From Haloarcula vallismortis ATCC 29715 (GTDB lineage: Archaea; Halobacteriota; Halobacteria; Halobacteriales; Haloarculaceae), in contig NZ_AOLQ01000042.1 of the NCBI RefSeq assembly GCF_000337775.1, forward strand, positions 186,001 to 250,000: DNA of 64,000 bases, read 5' to 3'. This document shows positions 33,471 to 42,871 of this stretch, one piece after another. A program made the translations under genes and the position numbers. The notes beneath the pieces were generated by a model that saw nothing but the letters and a program-made list of their open reading frames with translations, searched no databases and had not been told where the DNA came from. Each line of letters opens with the position of its first letter. Position 1 is the first letter of the stretch.

Positions 33471-36146
33471 TCAGGCCAGTTCCGCGACCGTCGCTTCGAC
33501 CTGCTCGACCCGCGAGCGGTTTGTCGTAGCGTCCTTTTCCACACGGACGAGGTCGTCGGCCGCGCCGACCAGTTCCTCGTCGTGGCTGACAACGAGAATC
33601 TGCTCGACGCCGACCTCGTCGCGCATATACTCCACGAGATCCAGCAGTTGGGTGACGTGACCTGAGTCGAGGAACACCGTCGGTTCGTCGAGGATGAGCG
33701 GCGGCATCGGTGCGGCACCCTCGATGCCCTCCGCGAGCAGGCGATAGATGGCACACCGCAGACTGAGGTTGAACAGCGCGCGCTCGCCGCCGGAGAGCTG
33801 TTCGGGCTCCAGCGGTTCGCCGTCCTTCTGGTACACCGTCAGCTGGTACTGGCCATCTAATTCGATGTGGGAGTACGAGTCGTTCTGGTACACCAGGTCG
33901 AACGTCTGATTGAGCATCCGTTCGAGCGTCTCGACGTTGCGCTGTCGTAGCTCCGCCCGAAGCGTCCCGTACATCTCCTGTAGCTCTTCGGTCTCGTCGT
34001 ACAGCGTTTCGAGCTTTTCGAGGGTCGCTTCGAGATCTTCACGCCGGTCCCGCAGCGATTCCAGCTCCTCGATTTCGTTCGTGACGCCGCCGATGGCGTT
34101 TTGCAGTTCATCGCGCTGTTCGCGTTTCTCCGCCAGCGCCTCCTCGGCCTGCTCGATGTACTTTTTCGCGCGCTGCTTCTCGTTGCGGGCCTCTTCGATT
34201 CGTTTCTCGTCGAACGACTCCGCGAGGTCCTGCTTGCGTTCGCGCTTCTCTGCGAGCTGGTCGCGGCGCTGGTCGTTCAGTTCGGCCTGTTGCGTACGCT
34301 TCTCGCGCAGGCGTTCGATGTCGTCGTCGCAGTCGTCGATATCACCCAGTAGGTCCTCGACTCGCTCCAGCTGCTTGATCGATTGTTTGACCTGCTGGCG
34401 CTCCTGATTACACTCGGCGACGACCGACCGACAGTTCTCGGCCTGCTCACGGGCTTCGGCTGCTTTCTCGCGTTTCGTCTCTGCTTCGGACTCGTGTTCT
34501 GCTGCTTCCTCGCAGAGCGTCTCGATGCGCTCCTGGTCCGCGTCCAGTCCGTCTTCCTTCTCCTCGACCAGTTGAACGATGTTCGAGCGGTTGTTCTCGA
34601 GCGTCGATAGCTCGTCCGCTGTCTCGACCAGCTCCGCCGCCGTCTCGTGTTTCGATTCAAAGTCTGAAACGTTCTCACGGGCGTCCGCGAGCGTCCCCTC
34701 GAGCTCCGAAATCCGCTCGCGGTCGGCCTCGATGGAGTCGACGTGCGGTGACTCGGCCACGTCCTGCCCGCATTCGGGGCACTTGCCGGCTTCCAGCAGC
34801 GCCTCGGCCTCCGCGAGCGAGTCGCGCTCGTTCTCCAGTTTCGTCTCCAGTTCGGTCGCCCGCTGTCGGGCCTCTTCGAGGTCGCTGGCGACGGACTCTT
34901 TGTACGACCGTGCCCCCTCGCGGTCGGTCGGTGCGTTCTCGAACTCGGCTTCGAGCGCGGCGATCTGTTCGTCGATGTCGCTAATCTGCTCCCGGCGCTG
35001 GGCGATGGTCTCCCGCGCGGATTCGAGGTCAGATTCGAGTTCGTCGGCTTCCTCGCGCTTCTCTTCGGCTCGAGATTCGAGGTCCGCGGCGCTCTCGGCC
35101 AGCGCGTCGGCCGTGCTGCTGTGCTCCTTCGCGTCGACGCGCTGGTCCTCGATTCGGCTCTGCAGTTCGTCGTCGCGAGACTGGAGGTCCGCGAGTCGCA
35201 TCTCGACGGTTTCGGGGGTTGGCTCCGAACTTTCGAGATCCGTTTCCGCGAGCGTTTCTGAAAGGTCCTCCCGCAGCGACTCCTGCCGATCCTGTAGATC
35301 ACTGATCTGCTCTTTGAGCTTGGTTCGCTCCGTCTCCGTCTCTGTGATGGTCGCCTCCAGCTCTTCGATATCGTCTTCCAGCGCCGACAGCTCCTCGCGT
35401 TTCTCCTCGTACTCCTCGAGGACGGACTCAGCACGGGTGAGCGTCTCCTCGGCGGTGCCCTTCTGTTCCTCGATGTGCTCGATCTCGTCTTGCAGTTCAG
35501 ATTCCTTCGTTTCGAGGCTATTTAGCCGCTCGTGGAGGTCTTTCTGTTCTTTCTCCTGAATCTGCTCGTCGAGCTGTGAGAGCGCACCTTGTTTGTCATC
35601 ACGGACGCGTCCGACGCCGACGCGGGCGTCGCTGGCTCGCTCACGATACTCCTCCAGTTTCCCCAGTTGCAGGAGGTCATCAAGCATGTCCTGCCGGGCG
35701 CTGGGGGAAGCGTTGATGAGCTTGTTCACCTCGCCCTGACGGACGTAAGCACAGTTGACGAACGCCTCGCTGTCCATCCGCAGGAGCTCCGTAATTCGTC
35801 GGCGCACATCGCGCGCCCCTTCGTAGTTCCCGTCGGGTGTCTCCAAGACGCACTTCGCGGTCGTCGGCTGGGAGCCCGTCGCTCGAACCCGACGCGTGAG
35901 GTGGTAGTCGCCGCCGGCGTGGGAAAACCACAGTTCGACAGTGCAGTCGTCGGCCCCGATGGTGACCACGTCACCGAGATTCTCATCCAGCGCTTTCGAG
36001 CCGTACAGCGCGAAGAAACAGGCCTCAAGCAGGGAAGACTTCCCACTCCCGTTGAGTCCGTGGATGATTGTCACGCCGTTGTCCAGCCGCAGGTCGGCAT
36101 CATCGTAGCACTTGAAATTGGATAGCTTGACGCGTTGGAATCTCAT
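33471..36146 (-). CDS. rad50: DNA double-strand break repair ATPase Rad50
   Basis: 891 residues (an extension to 36206 lacks support; MRFQRVKLSNF is the typical start). Walker A GLNGSGKSS at 30-38, long coiled coil, zinc hook CPEC near residue 451-454, then the second coiled coil, signature LSGGERALFNLSLRCA near 785 and Walker B PLILDEPTVFLD near 817. Tethers DNA ends with Mre11. The gene starts 13 bases after mre11 ends, so the two form an operon. Confidence 0.97.
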   Translation of the reverse strand: MRFQRVKLSNFKCYDDADLRLDNGVTIIHGLNGSGKSSLLEACFFALYGSKALDENLGDVVTIGADDCTVELWFSHAGGDYHLTRRVRATGSQPTTAKCVLETPDGNYEGARDVRRRITELLRMDSEAFVNCAYVRQGEVNKLINASPSARQDMLDDLLQLGKLEEYRERASDARVGVGRVRDDKQGALSQLDEQIQEKEQKDLHERLNSLETKESELQDEIEHIEEQKGTAEETLTRAESVLEEYEEKREELSALEDDIEELEATITETETERTKLKEQISDLQDRQESLREDLSETLAETDLESSEPTPETVEMRLADLQSRDDELQSRIEDQRVDAKEHSSTADALAESAADLESRAEEKREEADELESDLESARETIAQRREQISDIDEQIAALEAEFENAPTDREGARSYKESVASDLEEARQRATELETKLENERDSLAEAEALLEAGKCPECGQDVAESPHVDSIEADRERISELEGTLADARENVSDFESKHETAAELVETADELSTLENNRSNIVQLVEEKEDGLDADQERIETLCEEAAEHESEAETKREKAAEAREQAENCRSVVAECNQERQQVKQSIKQLERVEDLLGDIDDCDDDIERLREKRTQQAELNDQRRDQLAEKRERKQDLAESFDEKRIEEARNEKQRAKKYIEQAEEALAEKREQRDELQNAIGGVTNEIEELESLRDRREDLEATLEKLETLYDETEELQEMYGTLRAELRQRNVETLERMLNQTFDLVYQNDSYSHIELDGQYQLTVYQKDGEPLEPEQLSGGERALFNLSLRCAIYRLLAEGIEGAAPMPPLILDEPTVFLDSGHVTQLLDLVEYMRDEVGVEQILVVSHDEELVGAADDLVRVEKDATTNRSRVEQVEATVAELA

Positions 36147-36159
36147 TGTGTGGCCTCCA

Positions 36160-37413
36160 TTAGAGGAACTCCTCGACGCTCGCCTGGCTCTCGCTGTCGG
36201 TACCATCTGCTTCGTTCACTGGTGCTCCGTCGGTGTCATCCCCGCTTGCGCTCGCGGTGGCGTCGGTGTCAGATGCGCTATCGCTCGCAGCCGCTTCTGC
36301 GTCGGCTGCAAGGGCAGCAGAGTCATCCGAAAGCAGTTCACGCACGTGCCGTTCGACCTCGTCTTTGACGTTCGCGTCGGCGACTTTCGAGGCGCGAATC
36401 GTCTCGTCGATGTCGTGGGCAGCCTCGCTCAGTCCGAGGTCGCGGACGCGCTCGGTGACGGCGTCGTCGGGGTCGGCGAAGCTGATCTCCGTTTCTCGCT
36501 CCTCGGCCGTGATTTCCCGGTGGTCGGTGACCCGGGCCACGAGCGCGCCCTGGTCCAGCGCGAACGATTCAACGCTGGCCGGCGTAACTGGGTCGCCGTC
36601 GCCGCTGATAGAGACGATGACAACGGCCTCCTCCAGATCGTGCTGGCCGACGCGACTCCGAACCCGTTCGACGCCCTCCTCGGGCCCGAGGTCCACGTCG
36701 ACGAAGACGAACTCGCGAGTGTCGAGACCGCGACGGGTGATACGGACCTCGTCGTCGAAGGTGACGATGTTGTAGCCGCGGTCCTCGCGCTCGCTCGCGC
36801 TCGCGCGCTCGGTCGACCCGCAGTAGGTGACCCAGGCGTCCTCGACCTGCTGTTTGCCGGGGTCGTGGTTGTCGCCGAGCAACAGCGCGTCGAAGGTCAC
36901 CGACGACTCAGTGAGTATCTCCGCAGCGTCCCAGTCGCCGTAATCGAAGGGCTGGAACAGGCCGTGGGTGACAAGCGCGGCGCTGTCCGCGTCGTGGGGA
37001 GCAAAGTCGTAGTCGAGGTCGTCGCGCTGGGAGCGCGGGACGAAATCGAGGCCGTAGAAGGCGGTGTCGCCGATGACTGTCGGCTCGTCGCCGAGGCGCG
37101 TCGCCAGGCCAAGCGATTCGTACAGGTCGAGCCACTGTGCGTCCCGCTTTGCCTCGTGGTTGCCCACGACGGCAAGAAACGGAATATCAGCTTCGGAGAG
37201 TTCTTCCAGAACGCTCAACGTGCCCATGATGTCCGCAAGCGCCGGGCGGCGGTCGTGAAAGAGGTCACCCGCGTGGACGACGGCGTCAGCGTCGTCCGCG
37301 ATGGCGTCTCGGACCACCTGCCGGAACGCACCGAGGAAGTCGTCCCGTCGGTCGGGGACGTTGTACTGCTGATACCCGACGTGGGTATCGCCGGTGTGTA
37401 TCACCCGTGTCAT
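36160..37413 (-). CDS. mre11: DNA repair nuclease Mre11
   Basis: 417 residues. Calcineurin-like phosphoesterase motifs: D9-x-H11 (GDTHVG), GDLFHD (Asp50), GNHEAK (Asn85-His86), LVTHGLF and LLGDNHDP near 180 (the family usually has GHxH here). The core is ~330 residues followed by a long acidic Ala/Ser/Asp tail ending VEEFL, possibly a partner-binding tail. Nuclease partner of Rad50. Confidence 0.96.
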   Translation of the reverse strand: MTRVIHTGDTHVGYQQYNVPDRRDDFLGAFRQVVRDAIADDADAVVHAGDLFHDRRPALADIMGTLSVLEELSEADIPFLAVVGNHEAKRDAQWLDLYESLGLATRLGDEPTVIGDTAFYGLDFVPRSQRDDLDYDFAPHDADSAALVTHGLFQPFDYGDWDAAEILTESSVTFDALLLGDNHDPGKQQVEDAWVTYCGSTERASASEREDRGYNIVTFDDEVRITRRGLDTREFVFVDVDLGPEEGVERVRSRVGQHDLEEAVVIVSISGDGDPVTPASVESFALDQGALVARVTDHREITAEERETEISFADPDDAVTERVRDLGLSEAAHDIDETIRASKVADANVKDEVERHVRELLSDDSAALAADAEAAASDSASDTDATASASGDDTDGAPVNEADGTDSESQASVEEFL

Positions 37414-37497
37414 TTGCCCACCTGTAAGCCAGCGCTACCTAAAGGGGTATCGTGAGCGGAGTGAAAGTGGTCGACAGGACTATGATCGACCCAGTGG

Positions 37498-37866
37498 CTA
37501 CGACCCATTGCCTGGCTCTGCCGCGGCGTCCCGGTACCGCCGGAACACTCGCAAAGCCGCCCGACCCTCGTCCGCCAGCCCACTCACTTCGTGTTCGGCC
37601 TGTTCGACCGCCGCTTCGAGCCGCCCGACGCCGAACGTCTCGACGAAAGCAACCGCTTCGTCTAAATCGTCGGTCGCTTGGGTCGCTCGCTCGATGACCG
37701 TCCGGTAGCCAGCGTCGCCGCCCGTATCGTGGGCCTTCATCCGGCCCGAACTACTGCCGTCTTGCCGGACAGCTACTCGGGCCGTCTCTCCTCTGTCGTC
37801 GCTGTTTTGTCCCTCTCCGTCAGCGAGGGCCGCGAGTGCTGCTTTCACCTGATCGCTATCGGCCAT
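37498..37866 (-). CDS. Small helical haloarchaeal protein of unknown function
   Basis: 122 residues starting at MADSDQVKAALAALADG; a helical C-terminal half (TVIERATQATDDLDEAVAFVETFGVGRLEAAVEQAEHEVSGLADEGRAALRVFRR). No catalytic motif. An in-frame extension to 37947 lacks a promoter. It is on the minus strand, downstream of nothing recognisable, just before the pilus-like operon on the other strand. Confidence 0.65.
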   Translation of the reverse strand: MADSDQVKAALAALADGEGQNSDDRGETARVAVRQDGSSSGRMKAHDTGGDAGYRTVIERATQATDDLDEAVAFVETFGVGRLEAAVEQAEHEVSGLADEGRAALRVFRRYRDAAAEPGNGS

Positions 37867-38050
37867 AGAACGGCGTGGCCGCGGCATCCGGTATAATTGT
37901 TCGCTGGCTCCGGGGCAGGTACTGACACCTTGGAGGCAGTCACTCAATCGAGCTGATCGAAGATGCGTACCTGTTATGGTGGTGGTTGGTTCGATAAAAC
38001 TAACCGCCCGGCGACGGTGCTAGCCGACAAAGAGGCGCTATACCGTCACT

Positions 38051-38176
38051 ATGATGCCGCTGTGCGAACTCCGCTCCGACGACACGGCACTCTCGGCAGT
38101 CACAGTCGTCGCGCTGCTGATTCTGGCAACCCTACTCATCGCCGTCATCCTCGCGCTGTTCATCCTCGGCGGGTGA
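38051..38176 (+). CDS. 41-residue pilin-like protein (type IV pilin N-terminal domain only)
   Basis: The reading frame starts MMPLCELRSDDTALSAVTVV and continues through about 25 hydrophobic residues to ...FILGG. It resembles the conserved N-terminal segment of haloarchaeal type IV pilins (charged -DD-A-S- start, then a hydrophobic helix), but stops right after the helix with no extracellular domain. It lies 90 bases before the pilus-like operon. It could be a mini-pilin, an assembly-linked small protein or a decayed pilin gene. No clear Shine-Dalgarno; TATA-like ATAAAACTAA lies about 50 bases upstream. Confidence 0.55.
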   Translation: MMPLCELRSDDTALSAVTVVALLILATLLIAVILALFILGG

Positions 38177-38235
38177 GGCAGGCGAGTACTTTCTGGTAGC
38201 AACCGATACGCTTCCCGAAACACCCCGTCCGAGCG

Positions 38236-38245
38236 TTCAAATACC
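38236..38245 (+). promoter_or_regulatory. Promoter of the pilus-like operon
   Basis: TTCAAATACC centred 27 bases before the ATG at 38267; leaderless geometry. Confidence 0.6.
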
Positions 38246-38266
38246 AGCACGGGACCAGCGCCGAGC

Positions 38267-38767
38267 ATGACAGATATCGAGACGCTGGCCGAGCGGCTCC
38301 GTACGGTCGAACGCGCGGTCACGGACGGAACGACAGAGTTCCCGGATGTGACGGAACTCGCTGAGCTGGAGAACCGCGTGGACACCGTCGAGCAGCGTGT
38401 CGACGACATTGACGAGCGGACGACAGAGCTCGAAGCCGCTACACAGGCTCTCCGCGGGTACGTGGGGAACGTCCGTACGGTCAACGAAGATATCGAGCAA
38501 CGCGCCGACGCGGCGCTGGCGGCAACTGACCGGCTGGAAGATCGGCTCGACGCAACACTGTCGTCGCCATCGGTATCTGGCCCACAGGCGGCGGGGAGTG
38601 ATCAGCATCGAACTGGGCGAGCACAGGCCGCTCCACGTTCGCCGGACACCGTCCACGCAGACTCCAGCTCCGCGACCGATTTCTCAGCCATCACTGAGGG
38701 CAGCGACCACGACAACGACGAGACACCAGACCTAGGCGTTGTCGGGCGTATCCGCGCGTTGCTGTGA
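38267..38767 (+). CDS. Coiled-coil protein of the pilus-like operon (DUF7310-like)
   Basis: 166 residues. Residues 1-90 form a strong coiled coil with repeated DVTELAELENRVDTVEQRVDDIDERTTELEAATQ-type heptads (only part listed), followed by a low-complexity Ser/Asp/Gln linker. First gene of the operon; overlaps the next by 4 bases (GTGA). I associate the family with DUF7310, from memory. Probably a soluble or peripheral component of the machine. Confidence 0.75.
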   Translation: MTDIETLAERLRTVERAVTDGTTEFPDVTELAELENRVDTVEQRVDDIDERTTELEAATQALRGYVGNVRTVNEDIEQRADAALAATDRLEDRLDATLSSPSVSGPQAAGSDQHRTGRAQAAPRSPDTVHADSSSATDFSAITEGSDHDNDETPDLGVVGRIRALL

Positions 38768-39237
38768 TATACCGGCTGGTCCTCGCTGTCGCGGTCATGA
38801 CCGCACTCGTCGGTGCAACAGCGCCAGCGCTGTCGACAGCCCGAGCAGACGCGGCCAACGGCACGATGGAGCGTCAGGTGGACGCGCTGCGGACCGAGCT
38901 GACGAGGTTGGTCGAGGCCGATGCGGCGACGGCGAACGGCGACGCACAGCGAGTAGTGACGATACGAATCCCCGGACAGACCTACACGAGCGCTGGCGTC
39001 GGCCGGCTACAGTTCGCGGCGCGGGCCGGTGTTGGCGTCGCAACTTGGACAGTCGAGTCCCGGAAACAGACCGAGCGGCTGGTCGGCATCCCGATCCGAA
39101 CGACGGCGTCGACCGACCGGCTCGACGAACCCGGCACACATCGACTCGCGTTCGTACTGACGCGGTCGGACGGCCAGCGGATGCTGCGAGTCCATCGGTT
39201 TAAGTCCGAAGCCGGAGCGAGGGAGAGCCATGCGTGA
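38764..39237 (+). CDS. Exported protein of the pilus-like operon (DUF7311-like)
   Basis: 157 residues from GTG 38764. Residues 1-26 form a signal-peptide-like segment (YRLVLAVAVMTALVGATAPALSTARA), then a soluble domain with beta-type patterns (QRVVTIRIPGQTYTSAGVGRLQF, GTHRLAFVLTRSDG). Probably extracellular or membrane-attached. Overlaps the ATPase gene by 8 bases. Confidence 0.75.
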   Translation: MIYRLVLAVAVMTALVGATAPALSTARADAANGTMERQVDALRTELTRLVEADAATANGDAQRVVTIRIPGQTYTSAGVGRLQFAARAGVGVATWTVESRKQTERLVGIPIRTTASTDRLDEPGTHRLAFVLTRSDGQRMLRVHRFKSEAGARESHA

Positions 39238-41095
39238 GTGGCTCTTCGGGTCATCGACATCGTCTGGCTGTTGCTGTGACACGGCCATCGAGGGTGGGCG
39301 GCTGGTGGTGCTGGCGGATGAGTGTCCCGGCGGCGGCGACCTCGCCGCGTCGGCTGACTGCCGGGCGACAGTCGTCGATTCGCTCTCATCGACCGGTGTC
39401 GATACCGTCGTCACGGAGCAAGCGGGACAGGAGCGGGTGTACGCCGAGCGAGCGGCGGCAGTGCTCACTGCAGCTGGCCGGTTCGCCACCAGAGTCACAT
39501 CGCTGGACGACCGCCTCGCAGACCGTGCCCGCCGTGACCCTGTTGCTGCCGCGGAGGAGGCAATCGGCCGATCAGGACCTATCGCTGATCTTGCGGCGGA
39601 AACCGGGTTGGCTGTCGCCACCGAAGGCTTTGACACCAGCGAACAGGCGCTTCCTGCCTACACCGGACCAACGATTAGCGACGCCCGTGTCGGAGCAGCG
39701 CCGCCGGCGGATGCGGCTCTCCGGGACCAGCAAGCGCTCTCGACAGAAGCCGTCGTTCGGCGATACGACACGCGCGGCGACCACCTCCCGATGTACCATA
39801 TCGAGCCCCGCGAACAACGGTTCGACGCGGACACGATGGAGACGCTTGCCGAAGCGTACAGGCGAGTCGCGACCGCCGCCGCCGCCGACGGCGGCTGTCA
39901 CCCGTACGACGCAGCCACCACGGTGGCCGGTGACAGTACGACGGCAACCGCTGTCGGTGCCGTACTGGAGAAACATACGGGCGGGCTCGGAATCTTGGAG
40001 GATATCTTTGCCGATCAACGGGTGTCCGACGTGTTCGCCACAGCCCCGGTGAGTGACACCCGGCTCCGACTGCGTTGTGACGGTGAAACCATGCGAACGA
40101 ACGTCCGCCTGACGCCGGCGGGCGCGAACACGCTGGCATCGACGTTCAGGCGGGCGAGTGGTCGGGCATTCTCGCGAGCGAGCCCAACGCTCGATGCAAC
40201 GGCGACGGTGGCTGACCGGCAGATTCGCGTTGCAGGTGTGAGTGAACCGGTCAGTGACGGCCTTGCCTTCGCCTTTCGCGCCCATGATAGCGACGTCTGG
40301 CGGCTGGCCGACTTCGTCGACAACGGGACGATGCCGGCCGCCGTCGCCGGACTGCTCTCCATCGCCGCGGAGCGCGGCGGGGCCTGCCTCGTCGCCGGCC
40401 CTCGCGGCGCTGGCAAGACGACGACACTCGGGGCGTTGCTCTGGGAACTCCCGCACGAGGTCCGGACGATACTCATCGAGGACACGCCCGAACTTCCGGC
40501 GTCCTCGTTGCGGTCCGACGGACGAGACGTGCAGGCGCTTCGGACCGCCAGCGGGGACGGGCCATCAGTCGATGCGACAGCGGCGCTGCGGACTGCACTC
40601 CGGCTCGGCGAGGGCGCACTCGTCGTTGGAGAGGTCCGCGGCGAGGAGGCCGGTGTGCTCTACGAGGCGATGCGTGTCGGTGGCGGCGATGGGGCCGTTC
40701 TCGGGACGATTCACGGCAACGGTCCCGAAGCAGTTCGGGAACGGCTGGTGTCGGACCTCGGCGTCCCGGTGCAGTCATTCGCCGCGACGGACCTCGTGGT
40801 AACGCTGGCTCCGCCCGCGTCGGCGCACGGCCGTGGTATCGCATCTGTCGCGGAAATCGTCTCTCACGGCGAGGAAATCTCTTTCGAGATGCTCTACAAG
40901 CGCGACGGGTCGACAGCGACGGCTACCGGTCGCCTGAAGCGGGGCAGTAGCCGTCTGGTGGAGTCCCTCGCCGCGCCGGGCGAGTCCTACACAGAGCTAC
41001 TTGACGCTATCGAGGCGCGAACCGAGCGATTTGAGGAGTCAGTGGCTGTCGAGGCGCGTGGGAACGAACCGGACACAGACGAGGGCCAGCCGTGA
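39230..41095 (+). CDS. TadA/PilB-type secretion ATPase
   Basis: 621 residues. A Cys-rich N-terminal region (SGCCCD...DECPGGGD...SADC) may bind zinc. The C-terminal half is a type II/IV secretion ATPase: Walker A GPRGAGKTTT near 391-400, Asp box IEDTPELP, Walker B region LVVGEVRGEEA near 462 and His box (TIHGNG). Powers assembly or retraction of a type IV pilus-like fibre at the cytoplasmic face. N-terminal ~200 residues are divergent, as in other haloarchaeal members of this class. Confidence 0.93.
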   Translation: MREWLFGSSTSSGCCCDTAIEGGRLVVLADECPGGGDLAASADCRATVVDSLSSTGVDTVVTEQAGQERVYAERAAAVLTAAGRFATRVTSLDDRLADRARRDPVAAAEEAIGRSGPIADLAAETGLAVATEGFDTSEQALPAYTGPTISDARVGAAPPADAALRDQQALSTEAVVRRYDTRGDHLPMYHIEPREQRFDADTMETLAEAYRRVATAAAADGGCHPYDAATTVAGDSTTATAVGAVLEKHTGGLGILEDIFADQRVSDVFATAPVSDTRLRLRCDGETMRTNVRLTPAGANTLASTFRRASGRAFSRASPTLDATATVADRQIRVAGVSEPVSDGLAFAFRAHDSDVWRLADFVDNGTMPAAVAGLLSIAAERGGACLVAGPRGAGKTTTLGALLWELPHEVRTILIEDTPELPASSLRSDGRDVQALRTASGDGPSVDATAALRTALRLGEGALVVGEVRGEEAGVLYEAMRVGGGDGAVLGTIHGNGPEAVRERLVSDLGVPVQSFAATDLVVTLAPPASAHGRGIASVAEIVSHGEEISFEMLYKRDGSTATATGRLKRGSSRLVESLAAPGESYTELLDAIEARTERFEESVAVEARGNEPDTDEGQP

Positions 41096-42837
41096 GCCAC
41101 GTCCGCAGTTCAGACGACTGCTGTGACGACGCGAACACGGAATCAGCTGCCCCGCTCACAGCCGCGCTCGTTGGGTCCTGCCCAATCACTGTCGAGGTAC
41201 CGGCCGACTACCAGCGAGCGTGTCGGCTGCTCTCGGTTTCGGCTCCACCTGCGACACTGCTGACAGCGAGCTACGCCGTTGCGGTGTGTGGCTCCCTGCT
41301 TGCACTGCTCGTTGCTGTGCTAGTGACCGGCCCGATGGTGACGACTGTCAGCCTCGGATTCCTTGCCCTGTCTTTGGGTGTCGCGGCGCTGGGGCGGTAC
41401 GGCGTCCCCTTCGCGGCGGAAGCAAAGCGTATCCGAACGCTGGGGGCCGCGCCCTCGCTTGTCACGACGCTGGTGCTCGGCGCGACGCTATGGCCAAGCG
41501 CTGAGCGGGCGGCGGCGTTCGCCGGACGGACCGGAAACGGCCTCCTCGCGACACGGCTGGAACACCATCGGCAGCGAGCCGCAGGCACGCCGCGAAGCGG
41601 TCTGGCGACGTTCGCGACAGCCTGGCGTGACCGGTTCCCGGCGCTCGAACGCGCAGTCGGGCTGGTCGAAAACGCGACAGCGGCCCCAGTCGAGGAGCGG
41701 TCCGAGATCCTCGAACGCGCACGGCGATGCATCCTCGACGGGACGCGCGACGAGATGGCAGCCTTCGCGGCCTCGATTCGCGGTCCGGCGACCGCGCTGT
41801 ACGCGTTCGGTGTCCTCCTGCCGCTGGCGATGGCGTCGCTGTTGCCCGCCGCCGCTGCCGCGGGTGTGCCAGTGACTGCCCCTGCGCTGGTCGGGACATA
41901 CGGCATCGTCATGCCCGGCGCACTGGTCGTCGCCTGTTGCTGGCTCCTGGGCCGGCGACCGGTCGCGTTCCCGCCGGCGACAATCCCGCGAAGCCACCCG
42001 GACGTGCCGGCGTCGCCACTCCCGTCAGCTGTGGTCGGCATCGCCGCCGGAATCGGTGGGTGGCTCCTTGCCGGCGCGCTCGTAGCTTCGTGGGCGTCCC
42101 CCATCGGCGCACTCGGGGCCGGCGTCGGGAGTGCGCTCGTCAGCTACTACCGACCTATCGCCGGAGTCCGCGACCACGTCACCGACATCGAGTCGGGCCT
42201 CCCCGACGTGCTGTCGGCCGTCGGTCGACGGCTGGACCGCGGTCAGTCGGTCGAAGCGGCGCTTATCGAGGCTGTCGACGAGACTCCCGAACCGACAAGC
42301 ACCGTCATCGAAGCCGCTGCCGCGCGTCAGGAACGCCTTGGGACCAGCATCAAGGGAGCGTTTCTGGGCCCCGGCGGGGCGCTCGCTGCCGTTCCGAGCC
42401 ACCGTACTCGACGGGCTGCGATACTGCTGGACACGGCCGCGACAATCGGACCGCCAGCGGGGGAGTCCGTGACGACGATGGGTGAGCATCTGGAATCGCT
42501 CCGGGCCATCGAGCGCGAGACGCGTCGTGACCTCTCGCAGATAACCGAGACGCTGTCGAACACCGCTGCGCTGTTCGGTCCGCTTATCGGCGGTGCGACT
42601 GTCGCGTTGGCCGGCTCGATGGGCGGCGGCGAGCAGTTCGCCACCGTTCCGAGTGCACTGCTGGGACCGGTCATCGGCTGGTACGTTCTCGTTCTGGCTG
42701 TGTTGCTGACGACGGTATCGACAGGCCTGCATCGGGGCCTCGACCGCGCACTTGTCGGCTACCGAACCGGCCTGACACTCCTGTCGGCTTCGGCCACCTT
42801 CCTCGTCGCCGTCGTCGCTACCGGGCTGCTGGTCTAA
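41092..42837 (+). CDS. TadC-type integral membrane platform protein
   Basis: 581 residues, GTG start overlapping the ATPase stop (GTGA). Two copies of the type II secretion F/TadC domain: cytoplasmic helical regions (about 130-210 and 350-470, with ESGLPDVLSAVGRRLDRGQSVEAAL) alternating with about seven to nine hydrophobic segments. The F-domain protein is the inner-membrane partner of the ATPase. Its N-terminus repeats a Cys-Cys pair (DDCCDD). Length is normal for haloarchaeal double-domain members. Confidence 0.9.
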   Translation: MSHVRSSDDCCDDANTESAAPLTAALVGSCPITVEVPADYQRACRLLSVSAPPATLLTASYAVAVCGSLLALLVAVLVTGPMVTTVSLGFLALSLGVAALGRYGVPFAAEAKRIRTLGAAPSLVTTLVLGATLWPSAERAAAFAGRTGNGLLATRLEHHRQRAAGTPRSGLATFATAWRDRFPALERAVGLVENATAAPVEERSEILERARRCILDGTRDEMAAFAASIRGPATALYAFGVLLPLAMASLLPAAAAAGVPVTAPALVGTYGIVMPGALVVACCWLLGRRPVAFPPATIPRSHPDVPASPLPSAVVGIAAGIGGWLLAGALVASWASPIGALGAGVGSALVSYYRPIAGVRDHVTDIESGLPDVLSAVGRRLDRGQSVEAALIEAVDETPEPTSTVIEAAAARQERLGTSIKGAFLGPGGALAAVPSHRTRRAAILLDTAATIGPPAGESVTTMGEHLESLRAIERETRRDLSQITETLSNTAALFGPLIGGATVALAGSMGGGEQFATVPSALLGPVIGWYVLVLAVLLTTVSTGLHRGLDRALVGYRTGLTLLSASATFLVAVVATGLLV

Positions 42838-42840
42838 GTG

Positions 42841-42848
42841 TTTAAATT
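42841..42848 (+). promoter_or_regulatory. Internal promoter before the surface-subunit genes
   Basis: TTTAAATT lies centred 27 bases before the ATG at 42872, in the only real gap (34 bases) of the operon. It would let the downstream subunits be transcribed separately from the ATPase and platform. Confidence 0.6.
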
Positions 42849-42871
42849 GGAGAACGCGGCCAGGCCGATCC

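Noticed and set aside
16546-37470. Shared CGGAGTGAAAGTG near 16541 and 37457
   Set aside because: A 13-mer repeated by chance is expected in 64 kb; no shared function or position.
37963-38199. ORF overlapping the mini-pilin
   Set aside because: It conflicts in frame with the better pilin-like ORF and is rich in Arg/His/Pro, typical of a shadow frame.
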